Positions 51,037 to 63,870 of a stretch of DNA of 64,000 bases are shown piece by piece; the first letter of the stretch is position 1, and the number at the start of each line of letters is the position of its first letter. The notes under the pieces were generated by a model. That model searched no databases and had not been told where the DNA came from. It was given only the letters and a program-made list of their open reading frames with translations. Source of the DNA: Hypomesus transpacificus. Lineage: Eukaryota; Chordata; Actinopteri; Osmeriformes; Osmeridae. Made by a program: the position numbers and the translations under genes. The stretch spans positions 620,001 through 684,000 of the forward strand of contig NC_061066.1 of the NCBI RefSeq assembly GCF_021917145.1, given 5' to 3'.

Positions 51037-51572
51037 ACAGTGATGCCTTTGATTTGTATTTTACACATAGATAATAACACAGACCACAAGTTAGCAGATA
51101 CTTATATGTTCATTGTCATTCAGTCAAAATAATTTAGAAACAGTGTTGACAGAGTTCAGCAATAACTCTTTGCCTTTGGTGCAATCAATCATTGTAAACA
51201 CACAACAGAAAAGTTCACGTTTAAAAGTGCAGATCAATTCAGCAAAATTCTTATATAATAGGTGCTTACTTGTACAAGAACGTCCGATGACTGGAACCGG
51301 ATTCGTTTTCCACCAATCCCACCCATGCAATAATGCGTTGCTAACAGAAGTGTGGTATTGCACTGAGGGAAAATGACTAAAACTGAGTAACCTACTGCTC
51401 AAGCAAAAATAATTTACCCTGTTCATAACAATGTTGTGCAAACATGTCAATAGTAGTGTCTACTGTCTAGATACAGTACTTCAGTCTTGGAGCCTTCCAT
51501 TTTTCATTTGAGCGTTCCCACCAAAATAGATTTCAGACATTGCACAATAAAACCCAATCTGGGGTTTGATCT

Positions 51573-53490
51573 CTATTTATCAGTATCTTGGAGTTTTGCC
51601 AAGTGGTCCTTTCTATTTGTGAAGACACAGCGGACGGTGGAGAGTGCCAGGCCGGCCTCATCCCGAGTCAGAGTGAGAATGAAGCGGCTGATACCTGTGT
51701 TGGGGCACGGAGAGAACACCTGGGACATCCTCATTCCTGGAGGCAGGGAGCACTGCAGGTCCTCCACAAAGTGTCTGACGGCCACCCGGATGTAGGCTCC
51801 GTGGCTGACCACCAGGGCATGGACCGAGACACCCTGGAGCCCGTCTTGAGGTAGGCCAGTGTGAGGCCTGTCTTTCGGTCCACCACCAGACAAAGGGGCA
51901 GCTGCAGCCTCTTCCACCCCGGCAAGATAACTCTGTCCTGAGTAGCCATGTTCATCCACCATGCGCTGGTTGAGTACCTTGAGAAACTTCTTGAATCGCA
52001 TTCTTACCTTGAGGCAACAAGAAAAATCCAACAGACGTACACATATTACTATCCAAGTTGTTGTTGTTGTGTACTACTGTAATTTCTATTAACACCACTG
52101 GATGGCGCTGTTGGACAGACAGGCCAAGTCCAAGGTTAAATTTATCAAGAAACGGATGGGAGGGACATTGTTCCTGTGTTTGCATGTCACAAAATGGCTT
52201 ACCTGCTCTAAGGTTTCTCCTCCAGGAGGGGTGAAGTCTCTGCATGATTGACCAGCAGCATTGGCCATGTTCTTTAGGTCCTCCTTAGGCCGCCCCTCTG
52301 CTATTCCAAAGCCCTGGAAGGTGGAACATGTATGGAACAATGTAGATGCGTAAACAATGTACATTGACACAATGTAGTGGAATTGTGTGTCTCCTAAATG
52401 CATAAAACATGCTTTGAGGATTCTGGTATTCTACAGGCAAGGGAAACATACTCTTTCTCGGAGTAAAGGGTCCAAAACCATTTCAGTGCCAGATGAGTGG
52501 GCATTGTGTCTCAAGATGATTTCAGCTGTCTGACAAAAATGACAGAAATACAAAAATGACACACTTACACAAGGACATTTCACAGTCAGGCTTTTGGCTT
52601 ATGCCAAGCCTAAAGCAATAAAAAGGGTAAGCAACATATGTGGAAGAAGTCCATACTCCATGGTCCAGTGTCCATGTACTGTGATATTCCTAACAGAATC
52701 TGGATCCGCGTTGTCAGTTATAACAACTCACATGTCGGGCACGCTGTAGATTACTGACAAACACATTGTTGAACCTGAGCTCTCTGAGGTACTGGCCCAC
52801 TGCTTCAGCCTGCTGCAGCCCTGTACCTGACAGGGGGGTGTCCACTCCCTGACCTGGCAACAAAGGACATCCAAAATATTGGTCCCATACACACTTGTCT
52901 CTAGACATTAAATATGTTGTTTTATCACACATACATATCAATTTTACTCTGATATTATATTCTGTGTTGGCTTCATAGTTGCACAGGGTGTCTGACTCAG
53001 CACCCTGGTAGGGTTATGTGCTCTGCTGAGACAGTGATGCTTTTCGAAATACCTTGCAACAACTTGTCTCTGTTGTACTGCGTCTCCCCACTGTATGAAA
53101 ACAAATCAATATATCAATAATGACAAGATGAACTCTAGTGTGACATTTTCCAAATATGAGATGATGACATTTCGTTCTGATTTAAAAACAAAAAAAAACA
53201 TGCGGTTTATTAGTTCGTAGAGTGAGCTTCGTCTGGCGCAGGTGATCTGGCGTGGCTACTGGCCTATCATATTCCGCAATGTCCGAAAGGTAGCCGGGCT
53301 ATCTAGCTAGCACTAGCTATATACAATCCTTTCACATAGACTCGTTCATTTATGACTGTTGAAGGTCTTCACAATATATAAAAGCCAATGTACAAGCATA
53401 AAGACAATACAGATACTATACTACATAGTTCCATTATTTTGATTGAAAATTCACTTACTGTCGTATTATTGTCAAGCTAAACTTTAGCAT
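51573..53490 (-). CDS. tigar: TIGAR, fructose-2,6-bisphosphatase-like
   Basis: TIGAR is a histidine-phosphatase-superfamily enzyme. In mammals it is p53-induced and hydrolyses fructose-2,6-bisphosphate and related sugar phosphates, shifting flux to the pentose phosphate pathway. Six exons: 53459..53490, 53053..53090, 52732..52853, 52452..52529, 52203..52313 and 51573..52007, giving 271 aa (human 270). The catalytic RHGE motif spans residues 10-13 (His11). GVDTPLSGTGLQQA and NVFVSNLQRARHTAEIILR follow. The acid residue is Glu96 in GFGIAEGRP, and the second histidine is His196 in VVSHGAY. CRDFTPPGGETLEQ and CSLPPG are conserved. All catalytic residues are present. Exon 1 is short, but its phase and the MLKFSLTIIR start (human MARFALTVVR) agree. 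It lies tail-to-tail with fgf23 and next to ccnd2, as in human. Confidence 0.95.
52095..52110 (+). promoter_or_regulatory. Weak CTCF-like motif, tigar intron 5
   Basis: CCACTGGATGGCGCTG shares the TGGCGCTG end with the CTCF core. It lies between the last two tigar exons. Moderate match only. Confidence 0.3.
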
Positions 53491-54593
53491 TGCACGGTCC
53501 GCTAATAATTCTGTGATTCTTCCTGTATTGCTGTTACAAAACGTCATTCTCAAGTCCAGCCTCTTCCTCCAACGCAGCCTATTTATACACACCAAAACGA
53601 ACTACAAACATGGATGCAACTGGCCACAATGACTATCTAGTATTATGATATCTAACCTCAACCAAGGCCTTAATAAGTGCTTGTTTAACATTTTGTAAAA
53701 TTCCTTGGTTGAGCCAAGCCATTCAAAAAGTGCTTGGTCGAGATTTTTGTCCCTCTACATTCAGTTATCTTCTTGCCATGCTCAAGATGAAACTGTCATG
53801 ATGCAACCTTTCCCAAAATTCAGCAGGGTGATAACAGCATCGAGCAATAAAATGTCATTTTGTTTTAAGCAAATTTATTTATTTAGCAGAAGTTATGGAT
53901 AAGACACTTCTGAGGTACATGGTGTGGTGTGATTCCTGGGGGTGAAAACAAACTAGAAACCCACATAATTAGACCACACTGAACAATAACACATTCGGTT
54001 CTGGGGGTTGAAGATAACAGACTAAATGGGTACCTCATGAAATTCTTTCCACTTAATCCAATGAACTGATCCTAAATGTGCCAAATAATTGTTTGACTAT
54101 AGTACGAAAATATCATAAAAATATAAATGTTTTTTTGTCTTTCAGATATATGATATATAGCAGTTTCTCCTCTGGCACCAGGGGTGATGTGTGATGGTGT
54201 ATTTTCAGCCAATAGCATTCAGTGTAATATTAAAGCTATGCAAGAGATGGCCTCTCATTCAGGGAAAAAAACGTCTAAATCTGTCAAACAATCTCAAAGA
54301 GTTTTGAGCTGTTTCCCCTTGCTCTCGAAAATAATTCTGAGTTGTGAGGTAATGCGAGATGGCATCTCGCTCTAAGAAACCTGAGGTACAGACACACACA
54401 CACATTTCAGTTGTAGAATGCAGCAAGGAAAAGAAAGAACATATGATACAATAAGAGAATAGAATAAACATGCTATTCTAGAGAACTGCAGAGTACTTCC
54501 AGTCCAGAACCCATCCTCCTCTTCTTTTGCTACTCTCCAGTAAACACACAACACAGGAAAGCAAGGACAGTTACATTTCCAAAATTCATTATA

Positions 54594-54601
54594 TAGCAGC
54601 A
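54594..54601 (-). promoter_or_regulatory. miR-15/16 8mer site, ccnd2 3' UTR
   Basis: The minus strand reads TGCTGCTA, a full 8mer match to the miR-15/16/195 seed. CCND2 is an established target of this family in mammals. Confidence 0.5.
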
Positions 54602-54666
54602 CACTCAAGTGAATCTTAAAATTAGGCAATGTCATATTTGTATAAGACAGAAAAAGAAAAGCTTAA

Positions 54667-54674
54667 TAGCAGCA
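54667..54674 (-). promoter_or_regulatory. Second miR-15/16 8mer site
   Basis: A second TGCTGCTA lies 73 nt from the first on the same strand. Confidence 0.5.
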
Positions 54675-55154
54675 AAAGAAAGATATCAAATATAAAACAC
54701 AAATATATCTATTTAGGTTTTTATCATTTTTGGAATAACCTCCCCTGTAAAGTAATTCACATATATGAACCTTTCAATGCATTCTGATGTTTTGCATGAT
54801 GTTTTTCTGAGTTTGAGGTCAAAAACTGTGCACAGATCAACATGCCAATGGTGAAGAAAATAGTCTCACACCTCATAAACCTTACATTTCATTTCACCAT
54901 AGATTTATGCAGAGCTTTTTTCCTCGTCACTCTTAATAAAGGTATAGAACATTTATCAACTAACTAACCACTCACCATGTCTGAAAGACTGTCAAACCTT
55001 ACAAAATGTCTGTCTTTATTAAGTTCTAAATTAACTTTGATGACCAATAAACCAGGAAGAAAAATAAGTGTCGGTATGTATACTGTTGTATATAAGTAAC
55101 CATGAGTTCAAGGAACCATCACAATATTTGGCTATAAAACAGGCAAAAATATTA

Positions 55155-55162
55155 TTCAAGTA
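55155..55162 (-). promoter_or_regulatory. miR-26 8mer site, ccnd2 3' UTR
   Basis: The minus strand reads TACTTGAA, an 8mer match to the miR-26 seed. Confidence 0.45.
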
Positions 55163-56548
55163 AGTTAAATGGATGTAATCATTTAATTAAATCAAGTCTA
55201 GGTATGATATTAGCTCTCCTAGGTTTGCATTGCAATTGATTTGGTTCCATATTTTAACACAACTATAAATTGGTAAACCCTACTACTGGTCAGGGAATGC
55301 TTTCGAGGAAACATGCATTGCCCCTAGTGGGAAACCAGCCCAGAAAAGACCAAATAACTTACAGAAAACAAAACAAAAAACAACACAAGAAAACCACCCT
55401 ACTTGTCTACCATCTCGCCTTTGACCACCTTCCCCTTCAACTCTTAAGGAGTGTTTTAAAAGTGCATTAAGGTTAATCCAAGTCCCACTTTGACTATGAA
55501 AATCTTAAATATCTACCATACAGCCAAATAAGTCACTAATGGGGAATACTGCAGCGTTGCAGTAACATCATTACAGTATGCCCACTAACGCCTTCGTATC
55601 AACTGCTATCAGAAACTGGCAGTAAGTTACTATTTAGTCCTGCTGTGCCGCTGCAGTATCATAGGACTGGTCAGAAAAAGTATTCTTGTATGTCCTTTAC
55701 AGTACTTTGTATGTTGCACTGTCTGCTGTTTCGTCATATCCATACACCATTTCCATTGACTTTCCTTTCTACGCTCACTTTCTAAAACTTTATTCCATAT
55801 ACTTCTATCCAATCCACAAACACGTCCCCTTACTCACCCACACACAGTTTTACCAACCACTCTAATGTCCAGCCCATGTCCAACCCCACAACATGCCACT
55901 CCTTTCTCCATTATTGTAACCTGATCCATACCAACGTACAACCTCATTCATTTTACTGAGACACAAGTATACTGGTATATGCTTCAGATCACAGACTGAA
56001 CAACATTCGAGAACTTCCAAGCACACAGACCTGTAACATTATTCTAGAAATAAAGTAATTCAGTACTTATAAAGGTATGAACGGGCTTGGTAACTTAGCA
56101 GTGAGATTAAGACCTTAACAGCCAATGTCCTCTCTCTCACCCTTTAAAGAAGTAGCCTTAGCTACTATTACAATATCCCTCCTCAACCCCTCCACCCTCT
56201 CTCTCTATGAGTGGGCCCAGCCCCCTCCTGGCCAGCATAGAAAAGCTTAAATAGTAAGCAGTGCTACAGGTGCACAGTATACTATACTGGAGCAGCGGCT
56301 TGCTCTCCTATCCTCTAGACTAGCTTTGTTTAAATGCCAAGTATGGATGCTGTGTACAATCAGCATATCACCTGCTAACAGCACTACAGGGTTTCCTGTT
56401 AAATGGAATCTAAACAGATATCAGGTGATACCTACCCACTTCATTTCTGCTTAATAAGGATAATTCCTTAATAATGATAATAATCATATTTAATTCCCTG
56501 CACCTCACTAAAGCTTTTATCAACTGAAAACTTTAAACTTTATATTAT

Positions 56549-56556
56549 TTCAAGTA
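56549..56556 (-). promoter_or_regulatory. Second miR-26 8mer site
   Basis: Another TACTTGAA lies about 340 nt past the stop codon, so it would be kept in shorter 3' UTR forms as well. Confidence 0.45.
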
Positions 56557-56891
56557 TGAAATGTTTCGCAGGTTTCCATTTCCAAAAAGGCACCATCAAG
56601 TTTTCAAAAACATTTTGTTTTAAAATAGCTTGTTTGATAGTACTTATTTGATGGCATAGCACACTGGTAGCCAATATGTGACCTTACAAATTTTATATAA
56701 ATGGGACAAAAAGATACAAATCATAGATGTATAAAATCAAAGCACACAACTTGATCTGATAATAGATCACCGGTTGACTTGGTGCAAATGCTGATACTGG
56801 CAGCTCATTGGTTGATGATGAACCTTGGGGAAACCCATTCGCATGAGTTCATTGACAGACATCATCCAGAGTGTGCGGTGGCAATGGAAGC

Positions 56892-59800
56892 TCAAAGGTT
56901 GACATCGCGTACGTCTGTAGGGGTGCTGGACTGGGCCTGCTGCTCCATGGCCTTGCTGCCTGCTCGGCTGGATCCAGTCTCCTTACTCAGCTGATGGCAA
57001 TCCCTAAGGCTGCTAGCCAGGACCCTCTCAATCTGCTCCTGACAAGCCCGCAGACAGTCCTGCAACACAGACACTCAAAGCAATGATCACACTGACAGCA
57101 CTTGGGCTATACACACACACACACACAAACTGTAGACAGTCAAACACAACTATACCCTAAAATTGTTGTAGAGCAGCTTTAGTCACATGCAAAGCATGCC
57201 AAAATGGAATTATGGGTCTTGTGCTAGGTGGTCCTGTCAGTTTCATGGGCAGTCCTGCAGAACAATGCATACCAGAGAACACAGACACCATTAAGGCACA
57301 GCTGCTTTAAGGCCACTTGTGTCCTGTCAGACTTACAGTGTGGGAGGTTAAAGTGACCATTAGGCCTACTAATAGCCACTAAACTGAGACCAAGGAGGTC
57401 ACCAAGGTTTAACAGGGGAAGCCCAGCAGACCTAAAACCCTGGACACCTAAAACCCTGGACACCTCCTCCCCGACTGTGAAGACCTGCAGAACAACCAGG
57501 TGGTCCACGAGGCAACAGCTTTGACCTGAACCACACACCTTCGAAAAAGGGGTGTAAAAAGGAATATAGGACAGGATGTTGTCAAGATGCCCTGCAGCAG
57601 TTGTAAAAAAAAAAAGAGAGAAAACAAAAAAGAGGATTCTCCTTCGTGCCATATTTCCCTGTCTTCCTTGTTCCCCTCCACAGATCCAGGGAAGCAACTG
57701 ATGTGGGAGGTCTACAGGCCGACGGCGGGGGCCTTCAAGAATGTACCCGGCTCGCAAAGAGGCCAGCATTCCTTTGAAATGTACGGATAATTAGAACCCG
57801 ATGGGCCGCAGTCGGAGTGCCTGTTGTGACGGCTGCGCAGGGCCGGTGTTGCTATGGCGACATAATAACCACAAGTCACTGGGGGGGGTGAGGCTGGTTG
57901 TTCTTCTGACAGGGTTGGCTGGTGTGGCTTCTAGTTCCTGTGCTTCTGCCCTAACCTCTTGTGCTTGTATCAACAAAACCTGTGTGAGCAAGGATCACAG
58001 TTGAAACATGCAGTTTGTTAACTGCAGCCCACAGATTCCACAACTTTCTGCCTATGTTAGCAATCCGGAATGAGCTGTCACTGCAGCTCTGACAGACGAT
58101 CTCTGTCTGTCATTTCTCCTGGAAATATGGCATGTGTAAGGTTTAGGAGAAACAGACCCAGGAGGGGTAAGTTAAAGAGGGAGCCATGCATAGGAACTGC
58201 CTGTGTTGTACCGCAAGAATGTAGGCCCTGGGTTCTAAGAAGACGTTCCCTCGCCGCGGCCCTTTATAGCAGCAGTCTGGATTCTGAGCCAAGACCCACA
58301 GGCTCTGTCCATGAAAAGTAAATAGGTTCAATGTGGGTCTACAGCAGCTATTGACGTTGTTTACTATAAGGTTCTCCATGGTGCAGCCCAGAGGAGCTTG
58401 GAAAAAGGAAGGAAGACAGGCCTCGATGGCCCATTATGACCTCCTAAAGTCCCTCTACTAAGTGTTGGCAGAAAATACCTGCTTCTTCAAAAGACTTGCA
58501 CCACCCAATCCCTGCTGCCATGTTTGGGAAATGTTCTCTTGTCTCCTATGTAGCGCAGTGCATTACTCACCACCTCCGTGTTGGTGATCTTGGCCAGCAG
58601 GTCAGTCAGATTGTCCCGGCTCAGTGACTTGTCTGCCTGGTCCAGTTGCAGGCCACAGATGGCTGCTCCCACGCTGCCTGTGGCAATCATGGAGGGGGGG
58701 TTCATGGCCAAGCTGAAATCTGAAGAAGATAAACAAGGGGCTCAAGCTCTACACAATTGAGACAGAAACTTCTATGAGTAGAAAGGGAGCAAACCACAAC
58801 TTGAAATTCAAGTTCACCATTGTGCAAATATGTGCAGTAAGTAAGTTTGAAATTAGTATAAGGGAAGTGTGTGAGTCATATTGAAGAGCTGCAAAAGAAA
58901 AGTGCACAATAAGCTTTCTACCTATTCTAACCTGAATTTCCCACAGTCTAAAAATGTCAACATGGCTTTGATTGGCTATATGATTTTCCTTACCAAGCCT
59001 CAGCCCTGATTAGAAAAACAGTGCTGAAATCCTCCTACTCAGTGAGCAATGAGTTCCAGGAACTACTCCCTCCGGTCCTCCATCACGGCCCAGAGGTTTG
59101 AGCGACAACAGGCCGTCTGGTGGGGGGAGGAAAGAGGCCTGGGGAAAAGACCTGGAGGAAACTGCTACAGTCTGGCCTGGGGAGGTTCCAGGCCCCTCCC
59201 ATATTTGCACAAAACCAAGCCAGGAAATACTCTGGTTCAGTCCTGCCCAGCACATATACAAGACTATCCCAGCTCTTACATTGGCTCTACCCAGCACAAA
59301 CAGAGGCCCATCCCAGCACAGATCCTGGTGGCCTTGGTGGCTTTTTACTCTTTATAGAAAGAGGATGCGACTGATAAATTTGGATAATCCCCAGAGAGTA
59401 ACCCACTAAGCCTGTATTTCCCGGCCCATGTGCACCCAGCTGGCCAGATGACAAGCTCCCCTGTCATGAGAACAACATTTTGAGATCACATAAAACCCCA
59501 AACATTTACATTTCTCCAAACCACTGGCTGCCTTTTTTCACTGTGGCTGTTTTGTGCTTGGATATAACTGGCTGCATATGAATAGCGGGGCAACCGCTGA
59601 AACACACCCAAATAAGAAATGCTACATTAAAAGAGCACTAAACAGGGCATGGGACTCATTGAAGGACCCCATGATTCCAATAACGCACTGTTGTAAACAA
59701 GTACCCTGGGCCAGATCTGACCAAACAGGCATATGCAAGAAATCTTGCCACATTTAAGTACCCTTCTTTGCTTTGTTTCATTTCCTCAGTTAAACATGTT

Positions 59801-62800
59801 TAAGAGGACTGAAGCAAGAAACACAGTCGTATACATAACACATACATAACAGGACTGTGTAGGATGAAGTTAGCCATTCCATGACTTGCACTGTCTTTCT
59901 ATCCTATACTCAGCCGTGACATAGAATGCCCCTGAAAGGAGCTACACGTGTTGGTGATTCAGCCCTGCAATAGGAAAGGCCTGAGGGGACATCTCAGTTC
60001 ACACCACTCCTCGACCACCGACGTTTATTTTGGAGATGCATCGTAGCTAGGAGAGGAAGGAAGGAAGATGGCTGGCCTCTATCCCAGAATAATCAAACCT
60101 GGAAACTCCACAGTCAACAAACAGGCCCAATAGTGAGCAGTGACCAGCCATCCAGCTGCACAGTCACAAAAGGAGAGATGGATCTACTGATGCTGTCACT
60201 GACTGCCATCAGAAGAGGTTAATGTAAACACTCCCCCTCACTAAGAGAATTTTCCCATACTCCTGGAAGAATATAATGCATGTCTCGTACACATAAGCAT
60301 TCCTAAGCAGCTGAAAGCAGCTGGATTGTTTTGTGGACTAGCACACAACAAGCTGTGTTTCCATAGATGGACAGTGAGGGGGTAATGGACTCCCAGCCAT
60401 ACAACCCCGCCCTTAGACAGGGGAGTACAGATATAGTGTCAGAAGAGAACACTCAAACGTGACTCATCGTGTGGGAAAGTGTGTGCGTGCAGAAGCAACT
60501 AACTTAACCAGAGAAAGACAGATGGATGGAAAATTGTGGCTCGTACATGAAGATAGTTTTATGCTACCCTACCTGTGGCACACAGAGCGATGAATGTTTC
60601 GGTGTGCTTGCGGACAACGGCAAGCTTGTCCATGGGCAGGGGCAGCCTGCGCACAATGTGCTCGATGAAATCATTGGGAATGACAGCCGCCATGTCCCAC
60701 TTCAACTTGCCCAGGACAACCAGCTCCCACTCCTGAAGGACAAACAACATGCAAGAATTTCAATGTCTCAGACTAAACAAAAACTGTGCATGCACAGTTG
60801 GGAACTTAGTTATGACCGCTCGTTTTTTTTGCGGATTATCTTGTTTTATACATAATTTGATTATCTGAGATGGGTGTGAGACGGGTTCTCCTTTGAACTT
60901 CAGCTTTGCAATGAAACACCACAGGCTATGACAATTCTGAGAAAAAACAACCCACAAACTTTCCTTCACCCCTTCTCTCTCTCGTTATCTGCATGCTTGT
61001 CTCATTCTTCTCATCCTTGGGGTTAACACTGACAACATGTGACAAGCCTCGCCCATGGTTGGATTCCCGGCCAGAGTAGCAGTAGTCACTTCCTTCCTGT
61101 CACACAGCTAGCAAGCTCGCTTGCGTGGGATCAAACCAAACTGAGTTGAGCTTTTTCATGAAATCCTCATTCTAAGCTTTATGAAGCAATGGTAAAAAAA
61201 AAGTGTGACCAATTCGGTTGACTTCTGATGTCCTTATTTAAGGCGCCAATATCGCCATGGTAGATGACACAATCCCTTTGTGTTCTTTTTTTCTGGTAAG
61301 GGCCAGGGCAGCCCAGGACACCTAACTCATGGATAACTCATCCATCCCTGTGTTTTTGCTAGCCTAGCATACACATGCTAATGTTTAACCTATGCTGGAC
61401 TCATGCAGTGTTGACTGTGGATGAGCAGGGAGGTGGTCTATTGGGGCTATGTGCTCACTTCCTGGACAGCTGCCCTTGCAGAATCCCCCTGAATTCCCAC
61501 TGAAGATGCACCCACAGGGTCTTTCAATATGAAGACAGATATCAAAATATCAACATGTTCTCTCTTCCAGTTGGGTTCCTGTGACTTCTCTGTGCCTTAC
61601 TATCAGGTTCTCTCTCTAATTACCCAGGAATCTAAAGCACTAAACATTCTTCTGTGAATCCCAGCTGCCGAGAGCAGAGATACACTAACCTGCAAGTCTG
61701 CTTTTTAATGATTCATACGAGGCCTGATGTGTAGCGTGGATGGGAGATGTCGCAAACAGGGGTTGTAACAAAGTAAAGAAAGAAGCAGTAGGAAGTGCTT
61801 AGCAGTACTCTGTGTGGCTGGTTAGAGGATAGTCTGAGACAGGGAAATAAAATCACTTGTGAAAAAGCAGAAGGCATTTTTCGTGACTTCATCTTTCGTG
61901 ACCATCTCATTTTCATTGCTTGACATGCAAAGAAGGTAACAGATGAGGATACGGCACTCACAAAAGAAATAACTATAGTATCAATTGGTTTATGACTGTA
62001 TTAGATCTGCAGCCAACAGTGATGCACAAACCTAATCTCTACCTCACTCAATGATCACCATGATAGAGTAAATGAATAACTGCCACTAGATGGCGATACA
62101 TGCCACTTCAGAGACAATCAGTGTACATGTGCTCATAGAATGAGTCCCTCTACTTGTAACTTTATTGGCCTTCGCTGCTCTGCAGTGGTCAACTAACTTA
62201 GGCCTACCGACTTAAAACAGATGTTGCGCATTGAATGAAAAGGGAGTAATGATCTAGATACAAATAAATTTCTGTGATGAGTAATCTAAAAAACAATAAG
62301 CACTTATTTAAAGACAGCGTTTCTTACCAGCATTTCCCTTGGTGTGATGGAATTGTCTGTGTACATACAGAGCTTTTCTGTAGTTAATGGACGACTCTCC
62401 TTTAACTTGGAGGCAAGGAACATGCACACAGCCCCTAGGAGTTGTAAGTGACACTTTCTAGTGGGCACCACAGCTAAATATCTGTCCAAATAGTTAATGG
62501 CCAAAGGAAACACATCATCTTCACTCTTCTCCTCTTCACACACCTATAGAAATGGAAAAAATACCATCTTTTATTTTCCAGTTGATGGCCTTGGCACTAA
62601 AATGTGGAACCAAAACTGCAGTTTTACATTACCCCTGAATAAAAGCTACAGCCTAAACTTTAAGTTTCTGAACTGAAACTCAAAGTGTTAGGATTAGTCT
62701 ACTGTAGGCCTACGTATAGGCTACTAATGTGTAGGCCTACTTAGTAAGCTTTACAGTCTAGGTCAAATAGCTATAGGAAGTCCTGCCAAAACATCTAGCC

Positions 62801-63634
62801 TAGCCCACACCATGTCCCTCGTGTCGCCGATTTTCAAGAAATGTTAAGAAATATATAGATAAATTGTCGTATGACAACATATCAAGATCATAAAAGTCAC
62901 AGGGTACCCTTCTAACATTCCCGCACATTCTGATTATGTTTTCTTGGTTCCAACCTTAAATAGGCTAAATTCAAGAAGTTAACTAAGCGGATGCATGCGT
63001 GTTGATCGACGCAGCTCAGCGTTGACTTCTGAGAAAAATTATAATAATTATACGTTAAGGAAAATATGGATATATTCAACATGAAAATTAAGCTTTAAGG
63101 GTGCTCTATCGTTTAAGTCATCCACTTCCTGAAAATATTTAATGTTTTGACATTCAGAAGATCGAAAACATATGACACCAGCTGCCTTGACCATTCATAC
63201 GCCTTAGATGAGTCATTTTTTGTCAATGGACAGAATGAGGATAGGCTACATAGACACATCAGCTCATAAGCTATTTAACAACCCATCTATAACCAACTTA
63301 ATTAATGTATTGCAATATGCTATGTTAAATGTAAATTTGTTAGGCTTCTATCGCAAACATGCGCTTCGGTATAGCTTAATGCAATTCAATGCAAAACCGG
63401 CAGACATGACTTTTAACCAATGCACACAAAAGGTTCACAAACCTCGTGCATCCATGAAGCAACCATTCGTCTCATATACGGTTGTATATCCTTCTGGACA
63501 CATTTAAAATAGGAACACTGTGGTAGGAACCTGTCTTCAATGGTTAACAGACTTTGTAAAACTCTGTCATCACACAAAATGTTTTGATCAGGTTCAGCTC
63601 TCAAGACTTTGTCCTCGAAGCAAAAAAGTTCCAT
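56892..63634 (-). CDS. ccnd2: G1/S-specific cyclin D2
   Basis: Cyclin D2 activates CDK4/6 to phosphorylate RB in G1. Five exons, as in human: 63443..63634, 62328..62543, 60573..60732, 58571..58719 and 56892..57059, giving 294 aa (human 289). Coding exons 3 and 4 have the same lengths as human (160 and 149 nt). The N terminus MELFCFE holds the LxCxE RB-binding motif. The cyclin box runs from about residue 25 ([20 protein letters not shown]) through [20 protein letters not shown] and [20 protein letters not shown] to the second fold ending near ITNTEV. The C terminus [11 protein letters not shown] carries Thr285-Pro286, the counterpart of human Thr280, the GSK3 phosphodegron. Introns 1 and 3 exceed 0.8 kb and show no other genes. 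The promoter lies at the right edge. Confidence 0.97.
57431..57464. repeat. 17-bp tandem duplication in ccnd2 intron 4
   Basis: CCTAAAACCCTGGACAC occurs twice in tandem without change. Confidence 0.9.
62083..62097 (+). promoter_or_regulatory. CTCF-like motif, ccnd2 intron 2
   Basis: CCACTAGATGGCGAT matches the CTCF core at most positions. It lies between ccnd2 exons 2 and 3. Confidence 0.35.
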
Positions 63635-63654
63635 GGTTTCGGGTCCTCTCTTTA

Positions 63655-63870
63655 CTAAAAAAATAAATAGCGTCTAAATAACGTCAAAATAAAGTGAACG
63701 GGAGTGGGGACAGTGTAAATGCGAAGAAGTGCCCTGGAGGAAACATGAGGGAGACTGCAGGGTAGCCTTCCCAGGCGAAGTCCAGCCTCTCGATGTCGCT
63801 TGCTTTCCTCTCCCTCTGCGTTACTGTAAGCTACTAGGCTATACTTTCCTCTCATTACATTCTGAAGCAT
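63655..63870 (-). other. Candidate upstream ORF in ccnd2 5' leader
   Basis: A 71-codon frame opens with ATG at 63870 and stops 20 nt before the ccnd2 start codon. If the leader begins at or beyond the window edge, ribosomes would meet it first. The peptide (MLQNVMRGKYSLVAYSNAEG and onward) has no recognisable domain. Long leaders are known for mammalian CCND2; the transcription start here is unknown. Confidence 0.3.

Larger units (their letters stand above)
49012..51572. other. Tail-to-tail fgf23-tigar intergenic region
   Basis: Both flanking genes point inward, so this is mostly 3' UTR and spacer. A candidate fgf23 poly(A) signal is at 49796 and a tigar one at 51031. A short tandem repeat lies at 50937. 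No coding exon was seen. Confidence 0.5.
53874..56891 (-). other. ccnd2: Probable ccnd2 3' UTR
   Basis: About 3 kb of AT-rich, non-coding sequence follows the ccnd2 stop. Overlapping AATAAA signals lie on the minus strand at 53874-53883, just before the tigar promoter. Nearer signals at 55789-55794 and 55015-55020 could give shorter forms. Human CCND2 also has a long 3' UTR. It holds two miR-15/16 and two miR-26 seed sites, many ATTTA motifs, and two let-7 7mer-A1 matches (53911 and 54382). The extent is inferred, not seen. Confidence 0.6.

Noticed and set aside
51588-51955. Frames opposite or out of frame with the last tigar exon
   Set aside because: They overlap the well-supported TIGAR C-terminal exon in other frames.
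57224-57769. 181-codon open frame in ccnd2 intron 4, minus strand
   Set aside because: It spans a known intron, contains a duplicated 17-bp unit and a homopolymer, shows no domain, and its reading is not supported by splice or start context.
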